Of a stretch of 64,000 bases of DNA, positions 48,999 through 57,350 are shown one piece after another. Numbering within the stretch: the first letter of the stretch is position 1; each line of letters begins with the position of its first letter. The stretch comes from Acidobacteriaceae bacterium KBS 83 (lineage in GTDB: Bacteria; Acidobacteriota; Terriglobia; Terriglobales; Acidobacteriaceae), in contig KB906733.1 of assembly GCA_000381585.1 (NCBI GenBank), forward strand, positions 759,378 to 823,377, in the 5' to 3' direction. The notes beneath the pieces were generated by a model. It searched no databases. It was not told where the DNA came from and saw nothing but the letters and a program-made list of their open reading frames with translations. The position numbers and the translations under genes are program-made.

Positions 48999-51209
48999 GT
49001 GCCATTGACTGAAGATTTGAAAGCCACACAATCCCGGGAGATTTCCAGCGGAGGGTTTCGGCCGCCGCGGCGCGGCCGCGTGCGCATCCATGGGCGACGT
49101 AAGGTGGCCGGAGGCGTTGCGCTGCTGTTCCTGGTCGTTCTGGCGGCGGCGACGGGAGCGCTTGCCGGGCTGACGCTGGTGTACTCGGTGGACTTGCCCC
49201 AGATTGCGGACCTGGAGCGCTATAGGCCGCTGGCGACTACTGATCTGTACGACGTGCGTGGCCGGCTCTTCGGATCGTTTGCCATGGAGCGGCGCAGCGT
49301 AGTGCAGTATGACGATTTCCCACCGGTACTGCGTCAGGCGGTGATCTCGATCGAGGACAAGAATTTCGAGAGCCACTGGGGAGTGAACCTCTTCCGTGTG
49401 CTGGGCGCGGCCTATCACGACCTGACATCACACGGGCGGTCGCAAGGGGCCTCCACCCTGACGATGCAGCTGGCGCGCAACCTGTTCCTGACGCCTAACC
49501 GGACCTTTCGGCGGAAGTTGCAGGAGGTTTTTCTCTCGATCCAGATTGAGCACACCTTTACCAAGCAGCAGATTTTTACGTTGTACGGGAACCAGATCTA
49601 TCTCGGGCACGGGGTGTATGGGTTTGAGGCGGGCGCGAACTACTACTTCAGCAAGCCCGCGCGCGAACTGACGCTGCCCGAAGCGGCGCTTCTGGCAGGT
49701 CTGCCGAAGGGCCCGGTGGCGTATTCGCCGATTCTCAATCCGGAGCGGGCGTTCCGCCGACGGAATACGGTGATCAACGCGATGCTTGAGGATGGTGCGA
49801 TTACGGCGGCACAGGCGAACGAGGCGAAAGGCGCGCCGTTGGGACTGCATTTGGCGCCGCCGCCGAATAGCGTGGCGCCGTGGTTTGTCGAGGAGGTGCG
49901 GCGCGAACTGGAGCGTCAGTTCGGCACCGAGACGGTCCACGAGGCGGGACTGAGGGTGTATACGACACTCGATCTCGCGTTGCAACAGACGGCGAACCGC
50001 GCCGTGCTCGATGGGCTGGCGGCGTATGAACGGCGGCATGGCTGGCGTGGCCATCTTCTGAATGTCCTCGCCGGGGGCGAATCGATGGAGAGCTTCCGGC
50101 ATCCGGACTGGAGTTTGCCGATCACGCAGGGAGCGTACTTTCACGGGATGGTGGTGGGCATTCTGGAGGGGCGCGTGACGGTGAAGGTCGGGGATGCGCG
50201 GCTGGGTCTGCTGGCTGAGGACTGGACGTGGACGGGCGAGAAAGACCCCGCGAAGCTGTTCAGGCTAGGGGATATCGTCTACGTGCATGTCGACAGCCCC
50301 CCGGGCGCGCCGGTGCTGCATGGAACGCTCGAGCAGGACTCCGGCGCCCAGGGGGCGCTGATGGCGGTCGACAACGGCACGGGCGACGTGTTGGCGATGG
50401 TGGGCGGCCGCGACTTCAACCTGTCGCAGTTCAACCGCGCAATGCAGGCAGAGCGGCAGACCGGCTCGTCCTTTAAGCCGTTTGTCTATACGGCTGCGAT
50501 TGAGAATGGGGCGAGGCCCGAGGAGATGATCGCGGACACGCCGGTAACCTTTCAGACGGCCGGCGGCGCGTACACGCCGCACGATTACGAGCCGAGCTAC
50601 CTGGGGAACATCACGCTGGAGAAGGCATTTGCGGACTCGCGGAATATTCCCGCGCTGCGGCTCGCGGAGCGTGTGGGGATGAAGAAGGTGATTGATGTGG
50701 CACACCGGTTCGGCATCACGAGGGACATTCCGCCGTACCTGCCGGTGGCGCTGGGCTCGGTGGAGGTGACGCTGGTGCAGCAGGTGGCCGCATACAGCAG
50801 CTTTCCCAACGATGGCGTGCGCGTGACACCGCATCTGCTGCGTCGGGTGACAAGCGCCGACGGGATGCCACTGTCGGAGGATCAGGCGGAGGTGAATGAA
50901 TCTACCGACGCGAAGACGGCGCGCACGATGATGGTGCTGCTGCAGGAGGTGACGCAGAGTGGGACAGCCTCGGCGGCGCGAGCACTGAATCATCCGGTAG
51001 GAGGAAAGACGGGGACGACAAGCGACTTCACGGATGCGTGGTTTCTGGGATTTTCTCCATCGGTGACGTGCGGGGTGTGGATGGGCTACGACACGCGGCA
51101 ATCGCTGGGAGACAAGGAGACTGGGGCGCGAGCGGCCCTGCCGATCTGGATGGAGTTTATGCAGGCGGCGGATGTGGGTAAGGAAGGTGAGCGCTTCCCA
51201 GGGAAATAG
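48999..51209 (+). CDS. Class A penicillin-binding protein 1A (transglycosylase/transpeptidase)
   Basis: A 736-aa bifunctional peptidoglycan synthase. Membrane anchor at residues 35-60 (GGVALLFLVVLAAATGALAGLTLVY); GT51 domain with ISIEDKNFESHWGV, GASTLTMQLARNLFLTPNRTF and QIYLGHGVYGFEAGANYYF; transpeptidase domain with SxxK in TGSSFKPFVY, SxN in DSRNIPALR and KTG in GGKTGTTSDFTDAWFLGF. All catalytic residues are present. The start is unclear: GTG 48999 or TTG 49005, neither with a good ribosome site. Between the domains is an extra segment of about 100 residues (beta-rich, LEGRVTVKVGDARLGLLAEDWTW), the usual OB-like linker. Confidence 0.95.
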   Translation: MPLTEDLKATQSREISSGGFRPPRRGRVRIHGRRKVAGGVALLFLVVLAAATGALAGLTLVYSVDLPQIADLERYRPLATTDLYDVRGRLFGSFAMERRSVVQYDDFPPVLRQAVISIEDKNFESHWGVNLFRVLGAAYHDLTSHGRSQGASTLTMQLARNLFLTPNRTFRRKLQEVFLSIQIEHTFTKQQIFTLYGNQIYLGHGVYGFEAGANYYFSKPARELTLPEAALLAGLPKGPVAYSPILNPERAFRRRNTVINAMLEDGAITAAQANEAKGAPLGLHLAPPPNSVAPWFVEEVRRELERQFGTETVHEAGLRVYTTLDLALQQTANRAVLDGLAAYERRHGWRGHLLNVLAGGESMESFRHPDWSLPITQGAYFHGMVVGILEGRVTVKVGDARLGLLAEDWTWTGEKDPAKLFRLGDIVYVHVDSPPGAPVLHGTLEQDSGAQGALMAVDNGTGDVLAMVGGRDFNLSQFNRAMQAERQTGSSFKPFVYTAAIENGARPEEMIADTPVTFQTAGGAYTPHDYEPSYLGNITLEKAFADSRNIPALRLAERVGMKKVIDVAHRFGITRDIPPYLPVALGSVEVTLVQQVAAYSSFPNDGVRVTPHLLRRVTSADGMPLSEDQAEVNESTDAKTARTMMVLLQEVTQSGTASAARALNHPVGGKTGTTSDFTDAWFLGFSPSVTCGVWMGYDTRQSLGDKETGARAALPIWMEFMQAADVGKEGERFPGK

Positions 51210-51221
51210 GCGGGAGGCGGG

Positions 51222-51698
51222 TTATTTCGCGAGGCGGCGAATGCTGTAGGAGATCGGCAGGCCGACTACGATCATGTGCACCAGCAGGCCCTGGATCAAA
51301 TCGTGGAGTTCGTAGGGGCCCCTTGCGTGCAGTGCGGAGAGGGGCAGGACGATGAGGTTCATGACCTCTTCGACGGCGGCACCAAAGAACAGGCCGCAGA
51401 CCAGCGGGTGTTCCAGAAGGAACGAAAGCCGGCGGCTTGCAGCGAAATAGATAGCCGCGGCTGACAGGGCGATGACGAAGTGCAGCAGTACGCCGAGAAG
51501 ATAGGTGCCTGCACCCCCATGGATCGCCCGCGGTCCAAGCAGGCCGCCAGCGATAACGAGCGGTATGCGCCAGCCGAAAAGGATGCCGGCCTGGGTGAGG
51601 TCGAGGGCCCCGGCGGCCAGGCCGCCGGCTGCAATTGCCATGAGAGCGCTTCCAATCTCCGACCTTCTCTCCGATTGCGCGGCTGCAGCGGTTTGCAT
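51222..51698 (-). CDS. Four-helix inner-membrane protein of unknown function
   Basis: A 158-aa protein with four hydrophobic segments (GSALMAIAAGGLAAGALDL, YLLGVLLHFVIALSAAAIYFAA, LVCGLFFGAAVEEVMNLIVLPLS, LIQGLLVHMIVVGLPISYSI). The pattern, with ALDL in the first helix and GLFFGAAVEEVMNLIVLPLS in the third, resembles the YagU/DUF1440-like membrane proteins, but I cannot confirm the family. It is convergent with the PBP gene (12 bases apart). Confidence 0.8.
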   Translation of the reverse strand: MQTAAAAQSERRSEIGSALMAIAAGGLAAGALDLTQAGILFGWRIPLVIAGGLLGPRAIHGGAGTYLLGVLLHFVIALSAAAIYFAASRRLSFLLEHPLVCGLFFGAAVEEVMNLIVLPLSALHARGPYELHDLIQGLLVHMIVVGLPISYSIRRLAK

Positions 51699-51761
51699 TG
51701 CCTAATACCCTCACTTCCTCTTCCGCGAGGGTTTACCGTGACATGGTGGGGCCAGAGAAGT

Positions 51762-51799
51762 CCTGAAGCTAGTCTGAAATCTCCTGAATCGATCTGAAA
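51762..51799 (+). promoter_or_regulatory. Four phased CTGAA direct repeats ahead of the CadC-like gene
   Basis: CTGAA occurs at 51763, 51774, 51784 and 51794, i.e. at intervals of 11, 10 and 10 bases, each preceded by T or C. The array ends 9 bases before the ATG of a winged-helix regulator gene. OmpR/PhoB-type winged helices bind direct repeats with exactly this spacing, so autoregulation is a reasonable inference. Confidence 0.6.
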
Positions 51800-51807
51800 A
51801 GTGGTGC

Positions 51808-52743
51808 ATGGAACGCCCGACCATAACGGCGAGTACGACAATGCTGCGCATCGGCGCCTGGTGCGTCGATCCAGCAGCCGGTCAGATTTCACGCGATGGG
51901 GAGAGCGTGCGACTGGAGGCGCGAACAATGCGGCTGCTGCTGTGCCTGGCCGAGCACGCGGCCGAAGTGGTCAGCATCGATGACTTAATCACCCAGGTGT
52001 GGTCGGGAGTCACCGTTAGTCCGGATTCCGTATACCAAGCCGTTGCATCGCTCCGCCGCGTGCTGGGTGATGATCCCAAGCAGCCTGCATACATCGCAAC
52101 GGTGCCGCGCCTGGGGTATCGAATGGTCGCGACGGTCGGCCCATGGGTGAGTTCTCCTGCGGATCCGGCGGGGGCGGCTGGAAGCGATGCTCCGCAACGA
52201 GGGCCGCGCCTCAGAAACGTTCTGCTGTGGTCAGGCGCCGCGACGCTTTGCCTGGCACTCGTGGGCGCTTTCCTGTTGTACGGAAAGATCACCAGTCATT
52301 CCTCGACGCCGGCCGTCCATGCTTCGCCGCCGAAATCCATCGCCGTACTGCCGTTTCTCGATCTGACCGAAGGGATGAACGAGGAGCCGTTCGCGGATGG
52401 CATGACCGAGGAACTGATTGACAAGCTCAGCAAGGTTCCGGAGTTTCGCGTACCCGCTCCCACATCCTCGTTCTATTTCAAGGACAAACGCGTACCGATC
52501 GCCGATATCGCTCGAAGACTGGGGGTCGTGTATGTGCTCGACGGAAGCGTGCGCAAATCAGGCGGACGGTTACGGGTGGCGGCGCGGTTGATGCGCGCGG
52601 ACGATGGCTATGTCATGTGGTCGGAGGCGTATGACCGGCCATTCGACGACATCCTGATGGTGCAGGATGACATTGCCGGCGAAGTAACGAAGGCACTCAG
52701 GTCGTCGATCGAGTCAGGAGCCGGGCACGATGTGCCACGATGA
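51808..52743 (+). CDS. CadC/OmpR-type winged-helix regulator with TolB-like external domain
   Basis: A 311-aa membrane-spanning one-component regulator. Residues 13-110 are an OmpR/ToxR-type winged helix (ARTMRLLLCLAEHAAEVVSIDDLITQVWSG, VYQAVASLRRVLGDD, YIATVPRLGYRMVA). One helix follows (NVLLWSGAATLCLALVGAFLLYG), then a TolB-like domain (SIAVLPFLDLTEGMNEEPFADGMTEELIDKLSKV, VYVLDGSVRKSGGRLRVAARLM, VMWSEAYDRPFDDILMVQDDIA). Related proteins usually continue into TPRs; this one stops after the TolB-like part, so it is either a short version or truncated. It is preceded by phased repeats and followed by a bidirectional terminator. Confidence 0.9.
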   Translation: MERPTITASTTMLRIGAWCVDPAAGQISRDGESVRLEARTMRLLLCLAEHAAEVVSIDDLITQVWSGVTVSPDSVYQAVASLRRVLGDDPKQPAYIATVPRLGYRMVATVGPWVSSPADPAGAAGSDAPQRGPRLRNVLLWSGAATLCLALVGAFLLYGKITSHSSTPAVHASPPKSIAVLPFLDLTEGMNEEPFADGMTEELIDKLSKVPEFRVPAPTSSFYFKDKRVPIADIARRLGVVYVLDGSVRKSGGRLRVAARLMRADDGYVMWSEAYDRPFDDILMVQDDIAGEVTKALRSSIESGAGHDVPR

Positions 52744-52780
52744 TTCCCGATTGAATCAGCTACAGTCCGTAGAAAAACGA

Positions 52781-52808
52781 AGGCTCGCGCCGATGATGGC
52801 GCGAGCCT
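52781..52808. terminator. Bidirectional terminator between the CadC-like and SYLF genes
   Basis: AGGCTCGCGCC (52781-52791) and GGCGCGAGCCT (52798-52808) form a perfect 11-bp stem with a 6-base loop, flanked by AAAAACGA on the left and CTTTG on the right. The left A-run gives a good U-run for the minus-strand SYLF transcript. Confidence 0.85.
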
Positions 52809-52830
52809 CTTTGCTGGGTGAGAGAGAAGG

Positions 52831-53562
52831 TCACATTGCTTCTTTATGGGCTTCTTTCTTGGTCGCTGATTTGCTGGTGTGGAACATCTGGGTCACCGCG
52901 GCTACAAAAGGATGGGCGGCGGCCGGCGTGTGCACTTTGCCGGAGAGGATCTCGGCGTAGGGAATCTCTTTGCCGTAAAAGGTCTTCGTATCTTCCTTGT
53001 TCTGGTTGATGTAATCGCCGGTGAGATCGAGGCCGGCGAAGAGGCCTTTGCTGCGGGAATAGGTGAGGAACTCCGCGTTGGCGAGGGCGGAGATGGAGGC
53101 CTGCGAGTTGCGGCCAACGGGACCGGCCGATGCGGCGGCGTCACCGCCCAGCTTGACCTTCTCCTTCATCATGTCTTGCATGGATTTGTGGTTGGTGCCG
53201 ACTAGGACCAGGTCAGTCGACTGCCCGCCGATCTGAAAGCCAAAGCTGGCGCCAGTGATTTGCATGAAGACAGGCGCGCTCCACCCATGAGCGGTGCGGC
53301 ATGTGGCGAGGCCCTGACCATATTGGCCACCGACCACGAACGCACCTTTCTTATAGCCAGGTACGACAGCAACGCACGTGGCTTTGGCGGCGACCCATTC
53401 GGGGACCCCCTTGTCGGGCGTGCCCATCAGTTCGTGGATAACGGCGGCTGCGGCATCGATGCGATCGTTGAGCTTCTGGCTATCGGTCGCGGCGGAGGCC
53501 ACACCGGTGAGCATTCCGGCGATGCAAAATTGCCCTAAAGCGTGCTTGAAGAACTTGCGCAT
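52831..53562 (-). CDS. Exported SYLF-domain (Ysc84-type) lipid-binding protein
   Basis: A 243-aa protein with a signal peptide (residues 1-24, ending VASAAT) and a SYLF domain: VPEWVAAKATCVAVVPGYKKGAFVVGGQYGQGLAT, WSAPVFMQITGASFGFQIGGQSTDLVLV and SRSKGLFAGLDLTGDYI. Eukaryotic SYLF proteins bind phosphoinositides; bacterial periplasmic ones are of unknown role. The ATG at 53562 lies after GGGGGGAAAA; the earlier in-frame start 53580 is less likely. The last 20 residues are Lys/His/Glu-rich. Confidence 0.92.
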   Translation of the reverse strand: MRKFFKHALGQFCIAGMLTGVASAATDSQKLNDRIDAAAAVIHELMGTPDKGVPEWVAAKATCVAVVPGYKKGAFVVGGQYGQGLATCRTAHGWSAPVFMQITGASFGFQIGGQSTDLVLVGTNHKSMQDMMKEKVKLGGDAAASAGPVGRNSQASISALANAEFLTYSRSKGLFAGLDLTGDYINQNKEDTKTFYGKEIPYAEILSGKVHTPAAAHPFVAAVTQMFHTSKSATKKEAHKEAM

Positions 53563-53690
53563 TGCGATTTTCCCCCCCAAGAGTTACGACATCGGCGATG
53601 CTTCACTCGAAAACGCGAAAAGACCGGGTGAAGTTTCCGCTGATGAGATGCCGGCACGCCGGAGAGGTTGGTTTAGAAGGCTGTGCGATT

Positions 53691-54650
53691 TCAGGGACGG
53701 CCAAGACGGCGTAGATAGCGGCGGGCGGCGAGGACATCGCGGCCGATCTGCTCGCGGAGGGCCTCCGGCGAAGGCCACTGCTGTTCGTCGCGCAGGCGGG
53801 CAAGGAAAGTGAGACGGAGGGGTGTGGCTTCGTTCAAGGGCATGGGGCGAAAGTCGAGCAGATGGGTCTCGATGGCGAAGGAAGCGTCGGCAAAGGTGGG
53901 ACGGGTGCCAACGTTGGTGACGGAGTCGAAGCAGACCTCGTCCGCCAGGCCGGCAGCGAGCTGCATACGGCTGACGTAAACGCCGGCGGCGGGTGTGACG
54001 CCGTCGTATTCGGCAAAGTTAATGGTGGGTACGGTGAGCCGGCTGCCGATGCCACGACCACGTGCCGGGGTGCTGAGGATAGAGAAGGGCCTGCCCAACA
54101 GCCAGCGCGCGCGCCGCAGGTCGCCTGCGGAGATGAGCTGGCGGATGCGGCTGCTGGAGACATCCATACCGTGCACCCGAAGTGGCTGGTAGATGTGGAC
54201 GGCAAAGCCGAACTGCGTGCCGAGAGCAGTCAACTCATGGACGCCGGCCTGTGCGCGAAAGCCAAAGCGGAAGTTGTCGCCTTCGTGCACCTCGACAGCA
54301 CGCAGCCGTTCGAGCAGCACACTCTGGACAAACCCTTCCGCACTCTGCTGCGAGAACTCGGCGGTAAAGGGAAGAACTACCGTGGCGTCGATGCCGGTGG
54401 TGGTGAGCAGATCGAGGCGCTCGCGGAGGCTGGGAGTGATGAGGCGTGGTCCGGCCCCGGGGCGCAACAGGTGACTAGGATGCGGTTCGAAGGTGACGGC
54501 GACAGAGAGGGCGCGGAGCGCGCCAGCCCGCTCCACTACGCGTGCCAGCAGGAAGCGGTGGCCGATATGGAGACCATCGTAGTTGCCGACGCTTAGGACG
54601 GTTGAACCGTAGTCGGTGGGCAACTGGGCGGGGTCGTGGAAGATCTGCAT
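53691..54650 (-). CDS. ribF: Bifunctional riboflavin kinase/FMN adenylyltransferase
   Basis: A 319-aa enzyme that makes FMN then FAD. The N-terminal adenylyltransferase has VGNYDGLHIGHRFLL and TFEPHP, with SSSRIRQLI as the ISSTxIR-type motif; the C-terminal kinase has GRGIGSRLTVPTINFA (PTAN/PTIN motif) and ETHLLDF. GNYDGLHIGH instead of GxFDGxHxGH is a common variation. It is the last gene of the ygfZ-DUF1844-MBL-ribF operon, six bases after the MBL gene. FAD demand of nearby flavoenzymes is incidental. Confidence 0.95.
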   Translation of the reverse strand: MQIFHDPAQLPTDYGSTVLSVGNYDGLHIGHRFLLARVVERAGALRALSVAVTFEPHPSHLLRPGAGPRLITPSLRERLDLLTTTGIDATVVLPFTAEFSQQSAEGFVQSVLLERLRAVEVHEGDNFRFGFRAQAGVHELTALGTQFGFAVHIYQPLRVHGMDVSSSRIRQLISAGDLRRARWLLGRPFSILSTPARGRGIGSRLTVPTINFAEYDGVTPAAGVYVSRMQLAAGLADEVCFDSVTNVGTRPTFADASFAIETHLLDFRPMPLNEATPLRLTFLARLRDEQQWPSPEALREQIGRDVLAARRYLRRLGRP

Positions 54651-54656
54651 GGGGGC

Positions 54657-55460
54657 TTAGAGCTCGATGGGAATGCGCAATCCGTCATAGGCGAGACGGA
54701 TGGAGGGGGGGAGCTCTCTGTCTGTCTCCGCATGCATGACTTCGTGCGACATGTGGGTAAACCAGGAGTGTCGCGCGCCAATCTTTTCCGCCCAGGCAAT
54801 GGCATCGGTGAGGTTGGCATGAGTGGGATGCGGCTGGGGGCGCAGCGCGTCGAGGACGACGGCGTCGAGGCCATCGAGCAGGGCGAGGCTCGCGTCAGGA
54901 ATGATGTTCATGTCAGTGAGGTAGGCGGCGTTACCGAAGCGATAGCCGGTGACTTCGAGGTTTCCGTGCATGAGAGGCACCGGCGTAAAGGTAACGCCGG
55001 CGACATCGACTGGGCCATCGAGGCGGAGCAGCTCAACCCGCGCGCGTGTGGGGTAGGTCGCGTCGGCCGAGAACGTGTAGGAGAAGACGCGTTCGAGTAC
55101 TTCGGCTGTGGGCTTATCGGAGTACAGAGGCAGCTTCCGGTCGCGATGCGAGAAGCTCAATGGGCGGAGGTCGTCCAGACCGAGGATGTGATCGGCGTGC
55201 GCGTGGGTGTAGAAGACGGCATCGATGTTGCGGATGCCGAAGCGCAACGCCTGCTGGCGGAAATCCGGTCCAGTGTCGATGAGCACGCGGTGCGAACGAG
55301 GTGGTTCCTCCACGGTCTGCCATTCGACGGCGACGGAGGGGCGGAGGCGCTGGTCGCGCTGGTCGCTGGAGGTGCAGACGCGGCAGGTGCAGCCGAGAGT
55401 GGGCACGCCCATGGAGGTGCCGCTGCCGAGAAAGAGGATGCTGGCGCTGACCCGGGGCAG
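54657..55460 (-). CDS. Metallo-beta-lactamase-fold hydrolase (PhnP-like), probable CTG start
   Basis: A 267-aa protein if read from CTG 55460. The metal-binding motif is YTHAHADHILGLDDLRP, with later histidines in LMHGN and WFTHMSHE; GCTCRVC holds the extra zinc cysteines of the PhnP subgroup (phosphodiesterases on cyclic phosphates or nucleotides). The only ATG is at 55412, but this would remove the first beta strand ILFLGSGTSMGVP that the fold needs. No ATG, GTG or TTG exists between the previous stop and this strand. CTG at 55460 has AGGAG seven bases upstream (55472-55468), so CTG initiation is the best reading. Substrate unknown. Confidence 0.85.
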   Translation of the reverse strand: MPRVSASILFLGSGTSMGVPTLGCTCRVCTSSDQRDQRLRPSVAVEWQTVEEPPRSHRVLIDTGPDFRQQALRFGIRNIDAVFYTHAHADHILGLDDLRPLSFSHRDRKLPLYSDKPTAEVLERVFSYTFSADATYPTRARVELLRLDGPVDVAGVTFTPVPLMHGNLEVTGYRFGNAAYLTDMNIIPDASLALLDGLDAVVLDALRPQPHPTHANLTDAIAWAEKIGARHSWFTHMSHEVMHAETDRELPPSIRLAYDGLRIPIEL

Positions 55461-55470
55461 GCGCAGGCTC

Positions 55471-56127
55471 CTACCGTACCGGAGGTTTTGCAGATGGGTT
55501 GTGGGCGTTGGAGGAGATGGCGTTGGTGATCTCCATGAACATCATGCGCAGCTCGAAGAGGGCATTTTGCAACAGTCGTTGTTCCTTGTCGTTAAGGTTG
55601 CCTTTCGTCTTTTCGTTCAGCACGCTAAGCATGTCGATACTTTGGCGGGCGCCGAGGATATCGACGCGGGGCTGTTCGCCGGGCTGAGTGCCGGCGCCCA
55701 TCTGCAGCGCGGCGGTCATGTAGACAGATTGAACCAGCTTGTCGAAGTTCATCTCCGCGCCGCGGCCGAGCGAATCGCGCGCGGTGGGGTTGGCTTGGGA
55801 GATCATGTCGTCGAGTTTCTTTGAAGAGGCGCGGTAGTCGGCATCCTGCTGAGCGGATTCAGCAGCGGTGGGTTCGGGAGGCAGCGCTTCGTGGTCGAGC
55901 GATTCGTCCTCGGCGGGAAGGGGCTCGAGGTTGCGATTTACGACTGCCTTCTCGATCGGCGGCTCACTCTGGACGAGTTTCGGGCCGAGTTTGGGTTCTG
56001 ACTTCGGCTCCGGCTCGCTCTTTGCAGCAGGCGTCTCCTCAGCCGTGGAGGCGCCTTCGCGCAGGTCGCCCTCAAGGGTGAACTTGCGGCGGTCGGTGAC
56101 GGTGAATCCGGATGGCTGGTCTGGCAT
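55471..56127 (-). CDS. DUF1844-domain protein
   Basis: A 218-aa protein. Residues 1-115 are a low-complexity acidic, Pro/Glu/Lys-rich stretch with repeated KSEPEPKSEPKLGPK. The C-terminal 95 residues form DUF1844 (NFDKLVQSVYMTAALQMG, VDILGARQSIDMLSVLNEKTKGNL, EQRLLQNALFELRMMFMEIT), a family common in Acidobacteria and Deltaproteobacteria, helical and of unknown role. It starts 15 bases after ygfZ, and its stop codon overlaps the ribosome site of the MBL gene. Operon partners suggest a link to folate/Fe-S or flavin metabolism, by context only. Confidence 0.88.
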   Translation of the reverse strand: MPDQPSGFTVTDRRKFTLEGDLREGASTAEETPAAKSEPEPKSEPKLGPKLVQSEPPIEKAVVNRNLEPLPAEDESLDHEALPPEPTAAESAQQDADYRASSKKLDDMISQANPTARDSLGRGAEMNFDKLVQSVYMTAALQMGAGTQPGEQPRVDILGARQSIDMLSVLNEKTKGNLNDKEQRLLQNALFELRMMFMEITNAISSNAHNPSAKPPVR

Positions 56128-56142
56128 GGTGGATGAACCTTC

Positions 56143-57282
56143 CTATAGGGGTTGCGTCGCTGTGCGCGAAAGCGGGGGATGGGTGACAAGGGTGGCAGTG
56201 CCGCCGGAGTAGTCGAGCACGGGATGTTGATCGACGGCGTCCGCACGCACGATCCCGAGACAGTAGCGCAAGCCGTTGTAAAGAGCGGCGCTGGTGATGC
56301 GTCCTGCAACGCGGCTATCGCCAGGGGCAGTGAGCTCGAGCGGCAATGCCGCCGGTTCGGATGAAAGCGTGAATTGCGCGAGACGGCGATGCACCGCGCC
56401 GCGGGAGCGAATACGCTCCACAATCTCCTGGCCGAGATAGCAGCCTTTCGCGAAATGCAGGGCGCGGGTCTGGCTGGTTTCCTGCGGGAGGTCGCGCTCG
56501 TTGAGGTCATTGCCGTAGCGCGGCGTGGCTTCGAGCACGCGCAGGGCCTCTGCAGCCCGGAGACCGCAGGGCACAGCGCCAGCGGCGAGCAGGACATCCC
56601 ACAACATGCGGACGTTCTCGTTTGCGCACCACAGCTCGAAGCGCGGTGAGATCGTGGGGTAGCCGCCGGTAAGCTGGACGGGCACGCCGCAGATGCGGGT
56701 CTGGATGAGCCAGAGAGTGTCTGAGATGCCGACGGGCAGGGTGACGCCGAGCGCAGCCAGCAACTGCGGGGCGAGTGGGCCAGCGAGGCCAAGCGCGGTG
56801 CGGGTGGAGGAGATGTCCTCGAGGGTGACGTCGTCCATGATGATGAAACGGTCGAAGTGCGCCATGAGTGCGGGAACCTGGCTGCGATCCGTGAGGACGA
56901 GCAGATGATCAGGCAAGCGGAAGGCATCGCAGTCGCCCTGGATGCGGCCCTGCGCATTGAGCACAAAACTATAGTTTCCCGTGCCTTCTGGAAGACCCTG
57001 AATGTTGTTGGTGAGCATGCCGTTGAGCCAGCGGACGCGGTCCGCGCTGCCGACGGCGATCTGTCCGCGATAGCCGAGGTCGAAGGTTCCGGCGCCTTCG
57101 ATGAGGGCGGAAAGTTCCTGAGCGGTGACGCTGAATGCCGGGAAGCTGCGGGCTCCGGCGAGCCCTTCAGGATTTCCCGAGGTCCCGCCAAGTGCCTCGG
57201 CGAGGGGCGTGGGCGCGCTCACCGATGGGGCCGAGGGTACGTCTGGGGAGTTAGCAAGGCTGCTGGCGGAGGTGTCTTGCAT
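56143..57282 (-). CDS. ygfZ: Folate-binding YgfZ-like protein (Fe-S cluster repair)
   Basis: A 379-aa protein with the aminomethyltransferase (GcvT) fold. The diagnostic KGCYLGQEIVERIRSRG lies near residue 275; it is the tetrahydrofolate-dependent Fe-S assembly motif of YgfZ/IBA57 (K-G-C-Y-x-G-Q-E). The N-terminal half carries VRWLNGMLTNNIQGLPEGTG. Residues 1-45 are an Ala/Pro/Ser-rich extension. YgfZ helps maintain MiaB-type [4Fe-4S] enzymes. It is first gene of the ygfZ-DUF1844-MBL-ribF operon, and diverges from the exported metallopeptidase gene. Confidence 0.93.
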   Translation of the reverse strand: MQDTSASSLANSPDVPSAPSVSAPTPLAEALGGTSGNPEGLAGARSFPAFSVTAQELSALIEGAGTFDLGYRGQIAVGSADRVRWLNGMLTNNIQGLPEGTGNYSFVLNAQGRIQGDCDAFRLPDHLLVLTDRSQVPALMAHFDRFIIMDDVTLEDISSTRTALGLAGPLAPQLLAALGVTLPVGISDTLWLIQTRICGVPVQLTGGYPTISPRFELWCANENVRMLWDVLLAAGAVPCGLRAAEALRVLEATPRYGNDLNERDLPQETSQTRALHFAKGCYLGQEIVERIRSRGAVHRRLAQFTLSSEPAALPLELTAPGDSRVAGRITSAALYNGLRYCLGIVRADAVDQHPVLDYSGGTATLVTHPPLSRTATQPL

Positions 57283-57350
57283 GGCGAAAGCTCAAGGAAA
57301 ATTATAGCCTTCTGAGAGCGGGCCAGCGGCCGGCACGAGGCGGTGAGGCG

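Noticed and set aside
53862-55529. Plus-strand frames opposite ribF and the MBL gene
   Set aside because: They are antisense to genes with clear catalytic motifs; glycine/valine/glutamate-rich composition reflects codon complement.
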